64,000 nt of DNA from Zeimonas sp046347945. GTDB lineage: Bacteria > Pseudomonadota > Gammaproteobacteria > Burkholderiales > Burkholderiaceae_E. Below, one piece after another: positions 33,319-44,494 of the stretch (position 1 is its first letter; the number at the start of each line of letters is the position of its first letter). The translations under genes were made by a program, and so were the position numbers. The stretch lies in contig JAXMFB010000007.1 of NCBI GenBank assembly GCA_046347945.1, forward strand, positions 1-64,000. Direction: 5' to 3'. The notes under the pieces were generated by a model that saw only the letters and a list, made by a program, of their open reading frames with translations, was not told the DNA's origin and made no database searches.

Positions 33319-34188
33319 TCAGTGGCCCGTCGCGCCGCGCGCCACGGCGCGCGCCCGGGTCGCCAGCACGACGGCGATGCCGCCGAGGATGGCGGCTGAC
33401 GCGAGCATCAGCCGCGGGGTGAGCGGCTCGGCCAGCAACAGGGCGCCGCCGATTGCCGCGATCGGCGGCACGGACAACTGCACGGTCGCGGCTCGCATGG
33501 CCGTCAGCCCGCGCAGGGCGGCGTACCAGATGACGTAGCCGATTCCGGAGCTCAGCGCCCCCGACGCGACGGCCAGCGCGACGCCCGGACCGTCGGCGTG
33601 CACGGCGCCGGCAGTGAGCACCGACAGCGCCAGCGCCAGCGGCACCGCGCGCGCGAAATTCGACGCGGTCGCGGCCAGCGGATCGGTGATGCCGCGGCCG
33701 CGCAGCGAGTAGACCCCCCAGGCGGCGCCGGCCAGCGCCATCGAGGTCGCGCCCAGCGGCGCGGGGGCGGAAACGCCCGGTGAAACCAGGTAGACGAGCC
33801 CCGCGATCGCCGCGGCCAGCCCGGCCCACGCGGCCGGTGCGAAGCGCTCGCCGGCCCGAAGCCCCGCGCCCAGCATCGTGAGCTGCACGGCGCCGAAGAG
33901 GATCAGCGCGCCCGTCCCGGCCGACAGGCTCAGGTAGGCGAACGAGAACAGCGCGACGTAGGCGAACAGCATCGTCGCCGCGAGCCAGTCGCTGCGCGGC
34001 GGGGCATCGCTGCCCGCGCGCATCCGCACGATCAGCGCGAGGACGAGCGCTCCGGAGACCAGCCTGATCGACCCGAAGCTGCCCGGGTCGATCCGCGGCT
34101 GCGCCAGCGCGAGCCGGCACAGCAGCGAGTTCGCCGCGAAGGCGAGCATCGCCGCGCCGGTGAGCAGGAGGGTTCGCAGCGTCGACAC
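33319..34188 (-). CDS. EamA/DMT-superfamily transporter
   Basis: This protein of about 289 aa has ten predicted membrane helices in two EamA repeats, and is an inner-membrane exporter of small metabolites or amino acids. Repeat landmarks are GSIRLVSGALVLAL, FLYLSL-like FAYLSLSAGTGALI and PPIAAIGGALLLAEPL. I choose the GTG at 34188 because the first helix follows directly. An in-frame ATG at 34230 would add 14 hydrophilic residues. The substrate cannot be inferred. Confidence 0.82.
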   Translation of the reverse strand: MSTLRTLLLTGAAMLAFAANSLLCRLALAQPRIDPGSFGSIRLVSGALVLALIVRMRAGSDAPPRSDWLAATMLFAYVALFSFAYLSLSAGTGALILFGAVQLTMLGAGLRAGERFAPAAWAGLAAAIAGLVYLVSPGVSAPAPLGATSMALAGAAWGVYSLRGRGITDPLAATASNFARAVPLALALSVLTAGAVHADGPGVALAVASGALSSGIGYVIWYAALRGLTAMRAATVQLSVPPIAAIGGALLLAEPLTPRLMLASAAILGGIAVVLATRARAVARGATGH

Positions 34189-34279
34189 GGTATGACCCGG
34201 ATCTTCGCACCCCGACCGCAGGCCTGTCACCCACCGGCACGCCGGCTTCGGGCCCGGGGAAGCACCTGCGGCAAACGCC

Positions 34280-34285
34280 TACAAT
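34280..34285 (+). promoter_or_regulatory. Possible -10 element of the VIT1-like gene
   Basis: TACAAT stands 28 nt before the preferred ATG at 34314 and matches a sigma-70 -10 box. The upstream in-frame ATG at 34284 overlaps this box, which speaks for the later start. No good -35 box is visible. Confidence 0.35.
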
Positions 34286-34313
34286 GCAGCGCGCAACGAC
34301 CCGCCCCGACCCG

Positions 34314-35384
34314 ATGAGCGCCACCCCGAACCGATTCCCCGACCACGATGTCGAGTCCGCGCGCGAGGGCTACCTCGAGGAGGCCCGCTCCTCGCGCCTG
34401 TACGTCGAGCTGTCGGCGATCGAGACCGACGCACGCATCGCGCGGATGTACGGCGACCTGTCGAAAGTCGCCACGCAGCAGGCGGGGATCTGGGCCGACA
34501 AGCTTCGTGCGGCCGGCCAGCCGGTGCCCGCCCGCGCGCCGCTCGGTTTTCGTGCCAGGGCTGCGCTGGCGCTGGCGCGCCGCATCGGCATCCGGCCCAT
34601 GCGAAGCGTCTTCTCCGCACTGAAGGTCCGCGGCCTGTCGGTGTACTCGGCCGCGCCGGCGCCGGGCCACCCCAGCGTCACCCGCGTCGACCAGATCGGC
34701 CGGCGGCACCGCACCGGCGGAGGCAACCTGCGCGCCGCAGTGTTCGGCATCAACGACGGGCTGGTGTCGAACGCGAGCCTGATCATGGGCATGGCCGGCG
34801 CCGCGGCCGAGCCGCGCACGCTGCTGCTGACCGGTGTCGCCGGCTTGCTGGCCGGCGCGTTCTCGATGGCCGCCGGCGAGTACGTGTCGGTGCGCTCGCA
34901 GCGCGAGGTGTTCGAGTACCAGATCGGACTCGAGCGCGAGGAACTCGACGAGTACCCGCAGGCCGAGGCCGACGAGCTGGCGCTGATCTACGAGACCAAG
35001 GGGATGCAGCGCGACGACGCGCAGCGCCTCGCGCAGACGCTGATCGCCGACCCCGAGCGTGCGCTCGACACGCTCGCGCGCGAGGAACTCGGCCTGAACC
35101 CGGACGAACTCGGATCGCCGTGGGGCGCTGCGACCTGGTCGTTCCTCGCGTTCGCGGCGGGCGCGCTCATCCCGTTGCTGCCGTTCCTGCTCGGCGAGGG
35201 CCAGCGCGCGTTTTTCACGTCGATGGCGCTGGCTGCCGCGTCGCTGTTCGGCGTCGGCGCGACGCTGTCGTTCTTCACCGGGCGCAGCGCCCTTGCTTCG
35301 GGCCTGCGGATGCTCGCGATCGGCGCCGCCGCCGGCGCGGCCACCTACGGAATCGGCAGCCTGATCGGCGTCAGCGTGGCCTGA
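34314..35384 (+). CDS. VIT1/CCC1-family transporter with N-terminal ferritin-like domain
   Basis: This 356-aa protein combines a rubrerythrin-like N-terminal region (about 10-130, EEARSSRLYVELSAIETDAR) with a VIT1/CCC1 membrane domain from about 140. Typical VIT1 motifs are AAVFGINDGLVSNASLIMG and GAFSMAAGEYVSVRSQREV, followed by a cytosolic helical segment and three C-terminal helices. This family moves Fe2+ or Mn2+. The divergent DMT gene lies 125 nt away. Confidence 0.9.
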   Translation: MSATPNRFPDHDVESAREGYLEEARSSRLYVELSAIETDARIARMYGDLSKVATQQAGIWADKLRAAGQPVPARAPLGFRARAALALARRIGIRPMRSVFSALKVRGLSVYSAAPAPGHPSVTRVDQIGRRHRTGGGNLRAAVFGINDGLVSNASLIMGMAGAAAEPRTLLLTGVAGLLAGAFSMAAGEYVSVRSQREVFEYQIGLEREELDEYPQAEADELALIYETKGMQRDDAQRLAQTLIADPERALDTLAREELGLNPDELGSPWGAATWSFLAFAAGALIPLLPFLLGEGQRAFFTSMALAAASLFGVGATLSFFTGRSALASGLRMLAIGAAAGAATYGIGSLIGVSVA

Positions 35385-35403
35385 GGGTGGCCTGGGCGCG
35401 CCG

Positions 35404-37134
35404 TCAGCGCTTCTCGGTCAGTATCGCGAAGTAGGTCTCGCGCGAGCTCGCATACAACGCGTGCCGCATCTCGACCCAGCCCACGACGTCGGCCTCGCGC
35501 ATCGGCTTCGACAGGTAGTAGCCCTGCACCTCGTCGCAACCGAGCCTGGCGAGGCAGCGCAGCTCCTCGACCGTTTCCACGCCCTCGGCGACCACCTTCA
35601 GGCCGAGCTGCTTGCCCAGCTCGATCGTCGAGCGGACGATGGTCAGGTTGCCCCGGTTGCGGTGGATGCCGGTCACGAACGACCGGTCGATCTTCAGCTC
35701 GTTGACCGGCAGCTGCTGAAGCTGCTTCAGCGTCGCGTAGCCGGTGCCGAAGTCGTCGACCGACAGCTTCACGCCGAGCCGCGAGAGCGCCCCCAGGTTC
35801 TTCATCGCCGCCTCCGACTCGCTGACCACGCCGCTCTCGGTGATCTCCAGGCACAGGCGCTTCGGGTCGATCGGCGCCGTGCGCAGCAGGTCGAGCACTT
35901 CGCGGGCGAAGTCGGGATTCTGGATGTCGAGCGCCGACACGTTCACCGACACGGTGAGGTCGAACCCGGCTGCGGCAAGCGTGCGCGAAAAGCGCGCGCC
36001 GTGCTCGACGACCCACCGGGTGATTTCGCGCATGAAGCCGGTCTGCTCGGCGAACGGGATGAATTCGCTGGGCGGCACGCGCCCGCGCGCCCGGTGGTTC
36101 CAGCGCACCAGCCCCTCGAGGCCGGCGATCAGCCCGGTGCGCAACGCTAGCTTGGGCTGGTAGTCGAGCTCGAACTGGCCGCCCTCGAGCGCCGCGCGCA
36201 TCTCGCCGAGCAGCGACAGGTAGCTGCGCTGTACCTCGCCGCCGTCGCCGTCGAAGACGCGCTCGCCCGAGCGCGAGCGCTTGGCGCGGTACATCGCCGA
36301 GTCGGCGTGGCGCAGCAGCGTCACGTCGTCCTGGCCGTGGTCGGGAAAGAGCGCGATGCCGATGCTGATGCCGATGTCGATCAGCTGGTCGCCGTGCCGC
36401 AGCGGCACCTTCATCGTCTCGATGACGCGCCGGCTGACCTCGCGCGCCGCCTCGACGCCGCCGGCCATCAGCAGCACGAACTCGTCGCCGCCCAGCCGGG
36501 CGACGGTGTCGCTGTCGCGAACGGTCGTGCGCAGGCGACGCGCCACCTCCTTGAGCAACATGTCCCCGGTGGCGTGCCCGAGCGTGTCGTTGACCACCTT
36601 GAAGCGGTCGAGGTCGAGCAGCGCGATCGAGAACGCCGTGCGGGCGCGTTGCGAAACCGTGACCATGTGGCGGATCCGGTCGGCCAGCAGCGCCCGGTTC
36701 GGCAGCCCGGTCAACGGATCGGACAGGGCCGACTCCATGATGCGTCGTTCGCGCGCCGCGGCCGACTCGACCAGCGCGTTGACCGACTCGACCACCGCGC
36801 CGATCTCGTCGCGGGCGCCAGCCTCCAGCCGTTCGCGGTAGTCGTCGTGCCGGATGCGCTCGATCGTCCGCCGCACCCGATCGAGCCGGCGCGCGGCGCG
36901 CCGGCCCAGCCACCAGGCAAGCAGCCCCGACGCCGCGGCATTGGCCACGCACACCGTGAGCAGGAACGCCTGCATGCGCCAGCCGAACGGTCCGATCGCC
37001 TGGGCAGCGAGCAGGTACCAGGCGCCCTGCACGGACAGCATCGCCAGCACGGCCACCGTCGCGGAACGCGCGCCCAGCCCTGCGCCGCGGCGAGGAGCCG
37101 CGGACGACGACTCCGCTGGGCGGTCTGCGCGCAT
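35404..37134 (-). CDS. Membrane GGDEF/EAL cyclic-di-GMP protein
   Basis: This 576-aa protein has two N-terminal membrane helices (about 28-75), a HAMP-like linker, a GGDEF domain and an EAL domain. The GGDEF signature is intact (VARLGGDEFVLLM). The EAL domain has EGL instead of EAL (IAGLEGLVRWNHR). It keeps other catalytic motifs (LEITESG, DDFGTGYA, LKIDRSF, AEGVET), so phosphodiesterase activity is likely. There is little periplasmic sensor between the helices. The ATG at 37134 is the first that yields the membrane segment. It lies downstream of sufT on the same strand. Confidence 0.92.
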   Translation of the reverse strand: MRADRPAESSSAAPRRGAGLGARSATVAVLAMLSVQGAWYLLAAQAIGPFGWRMQAFLLTVCVANAAASGLLAWWLGRRAARRLDRVRRTIERIRHDDYRERLEAGARDEIGAVVESVNALVESAAARERRIMESALSDPLTGLPNRALLADRIRHMVTVSQRARTAFSIALLDLDRFKVVNDTLGHATGDMLLKEVARRLRTTVRDSDTVARLGGDEFVLLMAGGVEAAREVSRRVIETMKVPLRHGDQLIDIGISIGIALFPDHGQDDVTLLRHADSAMYRAKRSRSGERVFDGDGGEVQRSYLSLLGEMRAALEGGQFELDYQPKLALRTGLIAGLEGLVRWNHRARGRVPPSEFIPFAEQTGFMREITRWVVEHGARFSRTLAAAGFDLTVSVNVSALDIQNPDFAREVLDLLRTAPIDPKRLCLEITESGVVSESEAAMKNLGALSRLGVKLSVDDFGTGYATLKQLQQLPVNELKIDRSFVTGIHRNRGNLTIVRSTIELGKQLGLKVVAEGVETVEELRCLARLGCDEVQGYYLSKPMREADVVGWVEMRHALYASSRETYFAILTEKR

Positions 37135-37217
37135 GCTGCCCAGTCTGGGCAGCCGGCGGCAAGCCCGGCTTGCGCGCGCGCCGAACGGCGCGGCGCCGCC
37201 GACGAAAGCGCGTTGCG

Positions 37218-37793
37218 CTAGAGCAACCCCATCTCGAGCTGCGCCGACTCGCTCATCATGTCGCGGCTCCACGGAGGATCCCAGACCAGGTCGACGTCGA
37301 CCTCGGCGACATTGGGAATGCCCAGCAGCTTGTCGCGCGCCTCGTCGGCCAGCAGCGTACCCATCCCGCAGCCGGCGGCGGTGAGCGTCATCCGCACGTC
37401 GATGCGGAACCTGCCGTCTTCGAGCGGCTTGACCTGGCAGCCGTAGACGAGGCCCAGGTTCACGATGTCGACCGGGATCTCGGGGTCGTAGCAGGTGCCG
37501 AGCTGGCGCCACGCGGCCCGCTCGACCGCCTCGACGGTGGTCGGCGGCCCGGCGTCGACGCCCATGCCGAGTTCCTCGGAGGGATCGAGCTCGAGCCCGA
37601 GCGCGTCGGCATGCCGGCCGTCGATGCGGTACAGGTTGCCGTCGACCATCACGGTGAAGGTTCCGCCGAGTCGCTGGCTGATGTAGCCGACACGCCCTGC
37701 CTCCAGCGTCGTCGCGGTGCCCCACGGCACCGCCACCGCCGGGCAATCGCGGGTCAGCGTGACTTCCTGGATGTCGCCGTGCCGGTAACCCAT
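37218..37793 (-). CDS. sufT: SufT, Fe-S assembly factor (MIP18/DUF59 family)
   Basis: This 191-aa SufT protein has a unique N-terminal region (about 1-80) and a C-terminal MIP18 domain. The domain contains CYDPEIPVDIVNLGLVYG and LTAAGCGMGTLLADE, with the conserved Cys of the DPE and TAPGC-like motifs. SufT aids Fe-S cluster maturation or transfer. It is the last gene of the suf operon, starting 10 nt after sufU. Confidence 0.93.
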   Translation of the reverse strand: MGYRHGDIQEVTLTRDCPAVAVPWGTATTLEAGRVGYISQRLGGTFTVMVDGNLYRIDGRHADALGLELDPSEELGMGVDAGPPTTVEAVERAAWRQLGTCYDPEIPVDIVNLGLVYGCQVKPLEDGRFRIDVRMTLTAAGCGMGTLLADEARDKLLGIPNVAEVDVDLVWDPPWSRDMMSESAQLEMGLL

Positions 37794-37803
37794 CGCTTCG
37801 TCC

Positions 37804-38259
37804 TCATTCCGTCTTCGCCGGCGCGCCTTCGCCGGTCAATGCGTTGTGCAGCGTGTGCCAGGCGAGCGTCGCGCACTTGACCCTCACCGGGAACTCGCGC
37901 ACGCCAGCGAGTACCTCGAGTTTGCCGAAATCGCGGCCCTCGGGCGGCACGCCCGTGAGCAGCGCATGGAAATCGCGGAACAGCGATTCGACCTCGTCGA
38001 CCGTGCACCCCTTGACCGCCTCGGTCATCAGCGACGCCGATGCGGTGGAGATCGCGCAACCGTGGCCGACGAAGCTCGCGTCGGCGATGACGCCGTTCTC
38101 CAGGCGCACGTACAGCGTAAGCTGGTCACCGCACAGCGGGTTGTGGCCTTCGGCGACGCGGTCGGCGTCGTCCATCTTGTGGAAATTGCGCGGGCTGCGG
38201 TTGTGATCGAAGATCACCTCCTGGTACAGCTCGCGCAGGTCACCGTGCCCGAGGCTCAT
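37804..38259 (-). CDS. sufU: SufU, Fe-S scaffold or sulfur acceptor
   Basis: This 151-aa IscU-like protein has the three ligand cysteines in HNPLCGDQL, FVGHGCAIS and VRVKCATLAW. The SufU-type insertion between the second and third cysteines (about 83-125) separates it from IscU. It accepts sulfur from SufS. The ATG overlaps the sufS stop (4 nt). Confidence 0.95.
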   Translation of the reverse strand: MSLGHGDLRELYQEVIFDHNRSPRNFHKMDDADRVAEGHNPLCGDQLTLYVRLENGVIADASFVGHGCAISTASASLMTEAVKGCTVDEVESLFRDFHALLTGVPPEGRDFGKLEVLAGVREFPVRVKCATLAWHTLHNALTGEGAPAKTE

Positions 38260-39557
38260 CTGCGCGGCCCTCCGAACATCTGCTGGGCCTTTCCGATCGC
38301 CGCCACCAGCGCGGCCACGTCGGCCTCGTCGTTGTAGAGCGCGAACGAAGCGCGCGCGGTGCCGGGAATGCCGAACCGGGTCATCACCGGCATCGCGCAG
38401 TGATGACCCGCGCGGATCGCCACGCCCTCGGCGTCGAGGATCGTGCCCAGGTCGTGCGGATGGATGCCGTCGACCACGAACGACAGGATGCCGGCCTTGT
38501 CGGCAGCCGTGCCGATCAGCCGCAGGCCGGGGATGCGCTGCGCCGCCTCGGTGGCGTGCGCGAGCAGCCGGTGCTCGTGCTCGGCGATCCGATCGAGGCC
38601 GATCGCCATCACGTAGTCGATCGCCGCCCCGAGCCCCACCGCGCCGGCGATGTTCGGGGTGCCGGCCTCGAAGCGCTGGGGCGCGTCGGCCCAGGTACTG
38701 CCCTCGAAGCTCACCGTGCGGATCATGTCGCCGCCGCCCTGCCACGGCGGCATCGCCGCCAGCAGTTCGCGGCGCCCGTACAGCGCGCCGATGCCGGTGG
38801 GCCCGTAGAGCTTGTGGCCGGAGAACGCGTAGAAGTCGCAGCCGAGCGCCTGCACGTCCACCGGCTGGTGCGCGACGGCCTGGGCGCCGTCGACCAGCAC
38901 CTTCGCGCCCGCCGCGTGCGCAAGCTCGATCATCCGCGCCACCGGGTTCACGGTGCCCAGCGCGTTCGAGACGTGCACCACCGACACCAGCCGCGTGCGC
39001 GGCCCGAGCAACGACTCGTAGGCGTCGAGCCGCAGTTCGCCGCGATCGGTGATCGGCACGACCTTGAGCACCGCGCCGGTCTGTTCGCAGACGAGCTGCC
39101 ACGGCACGATGTTCGAATGGTGTTCCATCCCGGTGAGCACGACTTCGTCGCCGGCCTTCAGGTTCGCGCGCCCCCAGCTGTACGCGACCAGGTTGATCGC
39201 CTCGGTGGTGCCGCGAGTGAAGACGATCTCGTCGGCGCTCGCCGCGTCGAGCAGCCGCCGGACCCGTTCGCGGGCCTGTTCGTACAGGTCGGTCGCGTGC
39301 TGCGACAGCCAGTGCACGCCGCGATGGATGTTGGCGTTCGACTCGCGGTAGAAGCGGCGCTCGGCCTCGATCACCGCCTCGGGCTTCTGCGTCGTGGCGC
39401 CGTTGTCGAGGTAGACCAGCCGCCGGCCGCGCACCGGCCGCGACAGGATCGGGAAGTCGCGGGCCAGGTCGGCCGCGACCAGCGCGCCCTTCGCTGCGGC
39501 CGCAGCGGAGCCGGAGGCTGCGGGGGGCGTCGGGACGGCAGTGGCCAGCGCGTTCAT
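38256..39557 (-). CDS. sufS: SufS, group II cysteine desulfurase
   Basis: This 433-aa PLP enzyme supplies sulfur from cysteine. The PLP lysine lies in FSGHKLYGPTG near residue 246, and the active-site cysteine in RAGHHCAMPVM near 388, as in group II enzymes. The substrate region YLDNGATTQKP is near 50. A short Ala-rich N-terminal extension (about 1-28) precedes the domain. The start overlaps the sufD stop by 4 nt. Confidence 0.96.
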   Translation of the reverse strand: MNALATAVPTPPAASGSAAAAAKGALVAADLARDFPILSRPVRGRRLVYLDNGATTQKPEAVIEAERRFYRESNANIHRGVHWLSQHATDLYEQARERVRRLLDAASADEIVFTRGTTEAINLVAYSWGRANLKAGDEVVLTGMEHHSNIVPWQLVCEQTGAVLKVVPITDRGELRLDAYESLLGPRTRLVSVVHVSNALGTVNPVARMIELAHAAGAKVLVDGAQAVAHQPVDVQALGCDFYAFSGHKLYGPTGIGALYGRRELLAAMPPWQGGGDMIRTVSFEGSTWADAPQRFEAGTPNIAGAVGLGAAIDYVMAIGLDRIAEHEHRLLAHATEAAQRIPGLRLIGTAADKAGILSFVVDGIHPHDLGTILDAEGVAIRAGHHCAMPVMTRFGIPGTARASFALYNDEADVAALVAAIGKAQQMFGGPRR

Positions 39558-40914
39558 GACAACTCCTCGAGCAGCTCGCCGCCCGGCAGGCGCGCGCGGA
39601 TCGACGCCGCCGCACGCTGGCGCAGCGGCGCGAGCCGGATGCGCGCCAGCGCCTCGGCGGCGAAGGCATAGGTGAGCAGGTTGCGCGCGTGGGCCTCGTC
39701 CAGGCCGCGCGAGCGCAGGTAGAACAGGCTCGCCTCGTCGATCTGGCCGACGGTGGCGCCGTGCGCGCACTTGACGTCGTCGGCGTAGATCTCGAGCTCG
39801 GGCCGCGCGTCGGCCTCGGCCTGCGCCGACAGCAACAGGTTGTCGGTGCGCTGCTCGGCGTCGGTGCGCATGGCGCCGGGCGCGACGATGATCCGGCCCG
39901 CGAACACGCCCCGCGACGCGCCGTCGAGGATGCCGCGGTAGAACTCGCGGCTCGTGCCCCGCGGCCTGGCGTGCTCGATGCGCGTGTGGTGGTCGACGTG
40001 GCGCCGCCCGTCGACGTGGAACAGCCCGTTGAGCAGCGTCTCGCAGCCTTCGCCGTCGAAGCGCGTGACGATGTCGTTGCGCGCCAGGCGCGCGCCGAAC
40101 GACAGCGAGTGCGAATCGAACGCCGCGCCGCGCGCCTGCACTGCCTCGATGCGGGCAAGGTGGACCGCCTGCGCGGATTCCTGCTGCAGCTTCAGGTGCG
40201 TGATGCGCGCGTCGGGGCCGGCGTCGATGCGGGTGACTGCGTTGGTGAGCGATGACGGGTCCTGCGCGTTCGTGGACGCGCCCACGTAGTGTTCGACCAC
40301 GGTGGCCTGGGCGCCGGCCTCGGCGACGATCAGGTTGCGCGGGTGGCAGGCGCCGCCGGCAGTGACCGCGACGAACACCAGGTGGATCGGGGCCTCGACG
40401 GCGATGCCGCGCGCCAGGTGCACGAAGGCGCCGTCGGTGGCCAGCGCGGCGTTCAGCGCCGCCGGGCTCGCGCCGCCGTCGGCGTTTCCGAACGCGGACT
40501 CGACGCGCTCGGGCGCACGCGACAGCGCCGCCGACAGCGCGTCGACCCGTGCGCCCGCCGGCAGCGCGCCGATCGCCGACAGCGCCGGCGCAAAGACGCC
40601 GTCGACGAACACCAGCCAGTGCCCGCCCGTCGCGTCACCCCCCGCCTTGCCTGCCTCCTCGCGCCGCAATTGCGCCACCGCGGCCTGCGCAGACGCGGCC
40701 GCGCTCGCCGCGGGCTGCGCGGCGGCGGCGAAGCGCTGCTGGGCGAGGAACGCCAGCGAGGTGTGCCGGAAGCCCTCCATCCGGTTGGTGGGCCACCCCT
40801 CGTCGGCGAAGCGCTCGATCGCGCGCTGCCGGATCGCGGCGAGCCACGGCAGCCCGGCGCCGGAAAGCGTGGCGGCCTGCGTGCGAAACGCGGCCAGCCA
40901 GGTGTCGATGTCGC

Positions 40915-40918
<4 letters not shown>
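39554..40918 (-). CDS. sufD: SufD, SUF scaffold subunit
   Basis: This 454-aa SufD pairs with SufB and the SufC ATPase in the SufBC2D scaffold. The C-terminal beta-helix region has the family motif DDVKCAHGATVGQID with the conserved Cys and His near residue 382. An Ala-rich helical insert lies near 63-95. It overlaps sufC upstream and sufS downstream by 4 nt each. Confidence 0.95.
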
Positions 40919-41700
<782 letters not shown>

Positions 41701-41714
41701 GCTGCTTCCTTTCG

Positions 41715-43163
<1,449 letters not shown>

Positions 43164-43179
43164 GCTGTGCTGCTTCCTG

Positions 43180-43671
43180 TCATGGGGCCGAGCGGGTCGG
43201 CTGCGTGGGCGTCGGCTGGGTGGCGGCACCGCGGATCCGGTGCAGGACGACCGGCCGCTCGACCGGTTCCGGCTGCACCATGTCCGCCAGCGTGACGCCT
43301 TCGAGCGCGCGGCGCACGATCAGGCTGATCTTCTGCCAGTTGGTGCGCACGTGGCAGCTGGTTTCGATGTCGCAGTTGCCCGAGGTGGCGCTGCACTCGG
43401 TGAGTCCGAACGGCTGGTCTTCGAGCGCATCGACCACGTCGGCGACGGTGATGCTCTGCGGCGGACGCGCCAGCGAATAGCCTCCGTGCAGCCCGCGCAC
43501 GCCGGCGACGAGGTCGTGGCGCGCGAGGCATTTGAGCACCTTGCTGACCGTCGCCTGCCCGAGGCCGAGCGTGGTCGCGAGGTCGCTCGCGCTGAAAAGG
43601 CGCTCGGGATGGCTTGCCATCTGGGTCATGACCTGCGTGCCGTAGTCGGCCAGCCTGCTGATCCGGAGCAT
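43180..43671 (-). CDS. Rrf2-family Fe-S regulator of the suf operon
   Basis: This 163-aa Rrf2/IscR-type repressor has a winged HTH (DLATTLGLGQATVSKVLKCL) and three cluster cysteines, Cys93, Cys100 and Cys106 (ECSATSGNCDIETSCH). It probably senses Fe-S supply and autoregulates the operon from the promoter at 43721-43750. It is the first gene of the suf operon. The C-terminal 35 residues are Pro/Thr-rich. SufR and IscR are both possible names, so no symbol is given. Confidence 0.93.
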   Translation of the reverse strand: MLRISRLADYGTQVMTQMASHPERLFSASDLATTLGLGQATVSKVLKCLARHDLVAGVRGLHGGYSLARPPQSITVADVVDALEDQPFGLTECSATSGNCDIETSCHVRTNWQKISLIVRRALEGVTLADMVQPEPVERPVVLHRIRGAATQPTPTQPTRSAP

Positions 43672-43720
43672 TGCTGTCGGTCTCCCCTGGCGTCGCGGTG
43701 ATCGCGCCAGTACGGATCAA

Positions 43721-43750
43721 ACAGTACTGTTTTGGTACTGTTTGTGTCAA
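43721..43750 (-). promoter_or_regulatory. suf operon promoter
   Basis: On the minus strand TTGACA (43745-43750) is followed after 18 nt by TACTGT (43721-43726), a good sigma-70 promoter in an otherwise GC-rich genome. Transcription would start near 43714, leaving a leader of about 43 nt before the Rrf2 gene. Confidence 0.75.
43724..43743. promoter_or_regulatory. Rrf2 operator: repeated GTACTGTTT within the suf promoter
   Basis: GTACTGTTT occurs twice, at 43724-43732 and 43735-43743, an 11-nt period (one helical turn). The first copy is also part of a perfect 12-nt palindrome, AACAGTACTGTT (43720-43731). The repeats fill the spacer between the -35 and -10 boxes, so a bound Rrf2 protein would block RNA polymerase. 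Confidence 0.7.
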
Positions 43751-43785
43751 CCGCGTCGCAGCAGGGGTCTTTCGGCGCGCCTGCG

Positions 43786-44430
43786 CTAGCGGGCGACGGG
43801 AACGACGGCGATCAGCTCGGGGTCGTCGGCGTGTTCGACCAGGATGCGGCGGACGCGATCCTGCCACAGCTCGCGGAACAGCGCCGCCTCGTCCGGGGCG
43901 GCCGTGCCGCCCAGGTTGCGCGACATCGCCCAGGCCATCCGCGGATCGCCTGGCACGCGATCGAGCCGCGTCGATGCGTCGACGGCACGGCCATCGTCCA
44001 GACGCGTGAAACGCACTTCGCCGCTCGCCACCGGCTGCCCGAAATGCAGCCGATCGCGCCGCACGAAGCGGCCGCCGATGCCGCGGAAGCCCCCGTCGCC
44101 CGCCGCGCCCGTGACCAGGCCCAGCACGGTCGCGATCACGCCGGTCACGCCGGCATCGCGCGCGTCGCGGCAATCGACGCGGATCTCCCCGCGCTCGGGC
44201 AATTCGCGCGGATCGGGATACAGCGCGCGCAGCGCCGCCCGCGCCATCATGAACGCGCCGGCCACGGTCGGGCACGAGTGCCCGGCGAGCTTCACCGCGT
44301 CAGCGTAGCGGTACTCGACGATCCCGCCCTCGGCGGCGCCGAGGAACTCCGCCAGCGCGTCGTGAACCAGGATCGCGGGCGCCTCGTCGAAGAAGGCGGG
44401 AACGGTCGGCGCGGGAAGCATGGAAGTCAT
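43786..44430 (-). CDS. FmdE-like protein of unknown function
   Basis: This 214-aa soluble protein contains LAGHSCPTVAGAFMMARAAL near residue 50, similar to the H-x-CPG region of the FmdE family (molybdenum formylmethanofuran dehydrogenase subunit E). Further stretches are EIRVDCRDARDAGVTG and VLGLVTGAAGDGGFRGIGG. FmdE-like proteins are often linked to metal or molybdenum enzymes, but no such gene is adjacent. It is divergent from a TetR gene, with an operator-like repeat between them, and is therefore a likely target of that regulator. Confidence 0.65.
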   Translation of the reverse strand: MTSMLPAPTVPAFFDEAPAILVHDALAEFLGAAEGGIVEYRYADAVKLAGHSCPTVAGAFMMARAALRALYPDPRELPERGEIRVDCRDARDAGVTGVIATVLGLVTGAAGDGGFRGIGGRFVRRDRLHFGQPVASGEVRFTRLDDGRAVDASTRLDRVPGDPRMAWAMSRNLGGTAAPDEAALFRELWQDRVRRILVEHADDPELIAVVPVAR

Positions 44431-44467
44431 GGCGGGCCTTGTGCGACGGAGTCGAGGCTTCTATCCT

Positions 44468-44487
44468 AAGTAACAATTCGCTTACTT
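44468..44487. promoter_or_regulatory. TetR-type operator AAGTAA-N8-TTACTT
   Basis: A 20-nt inverted repeat with 6-nt arms lies in the 64-nt gap between the divergent FmdE-like and TetR genes. The inner AGTAA-N8-TTACT is identical in arms and spacing to the repeat upstream of the second TetR gene at 55740-55757. Confidence 0.65.
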
Positions 44488-44494
44488 GACGCGC

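Noticed and set aside
35404..37746. Extension of the GGDEF/EAL protein to an upstream start at 37746
   Set aside because: The extra 200 codons are antisense-like Arg/Gly-rich sequence overlapping sufT in another frame; the membrane helices start right after the ATG at 37134.
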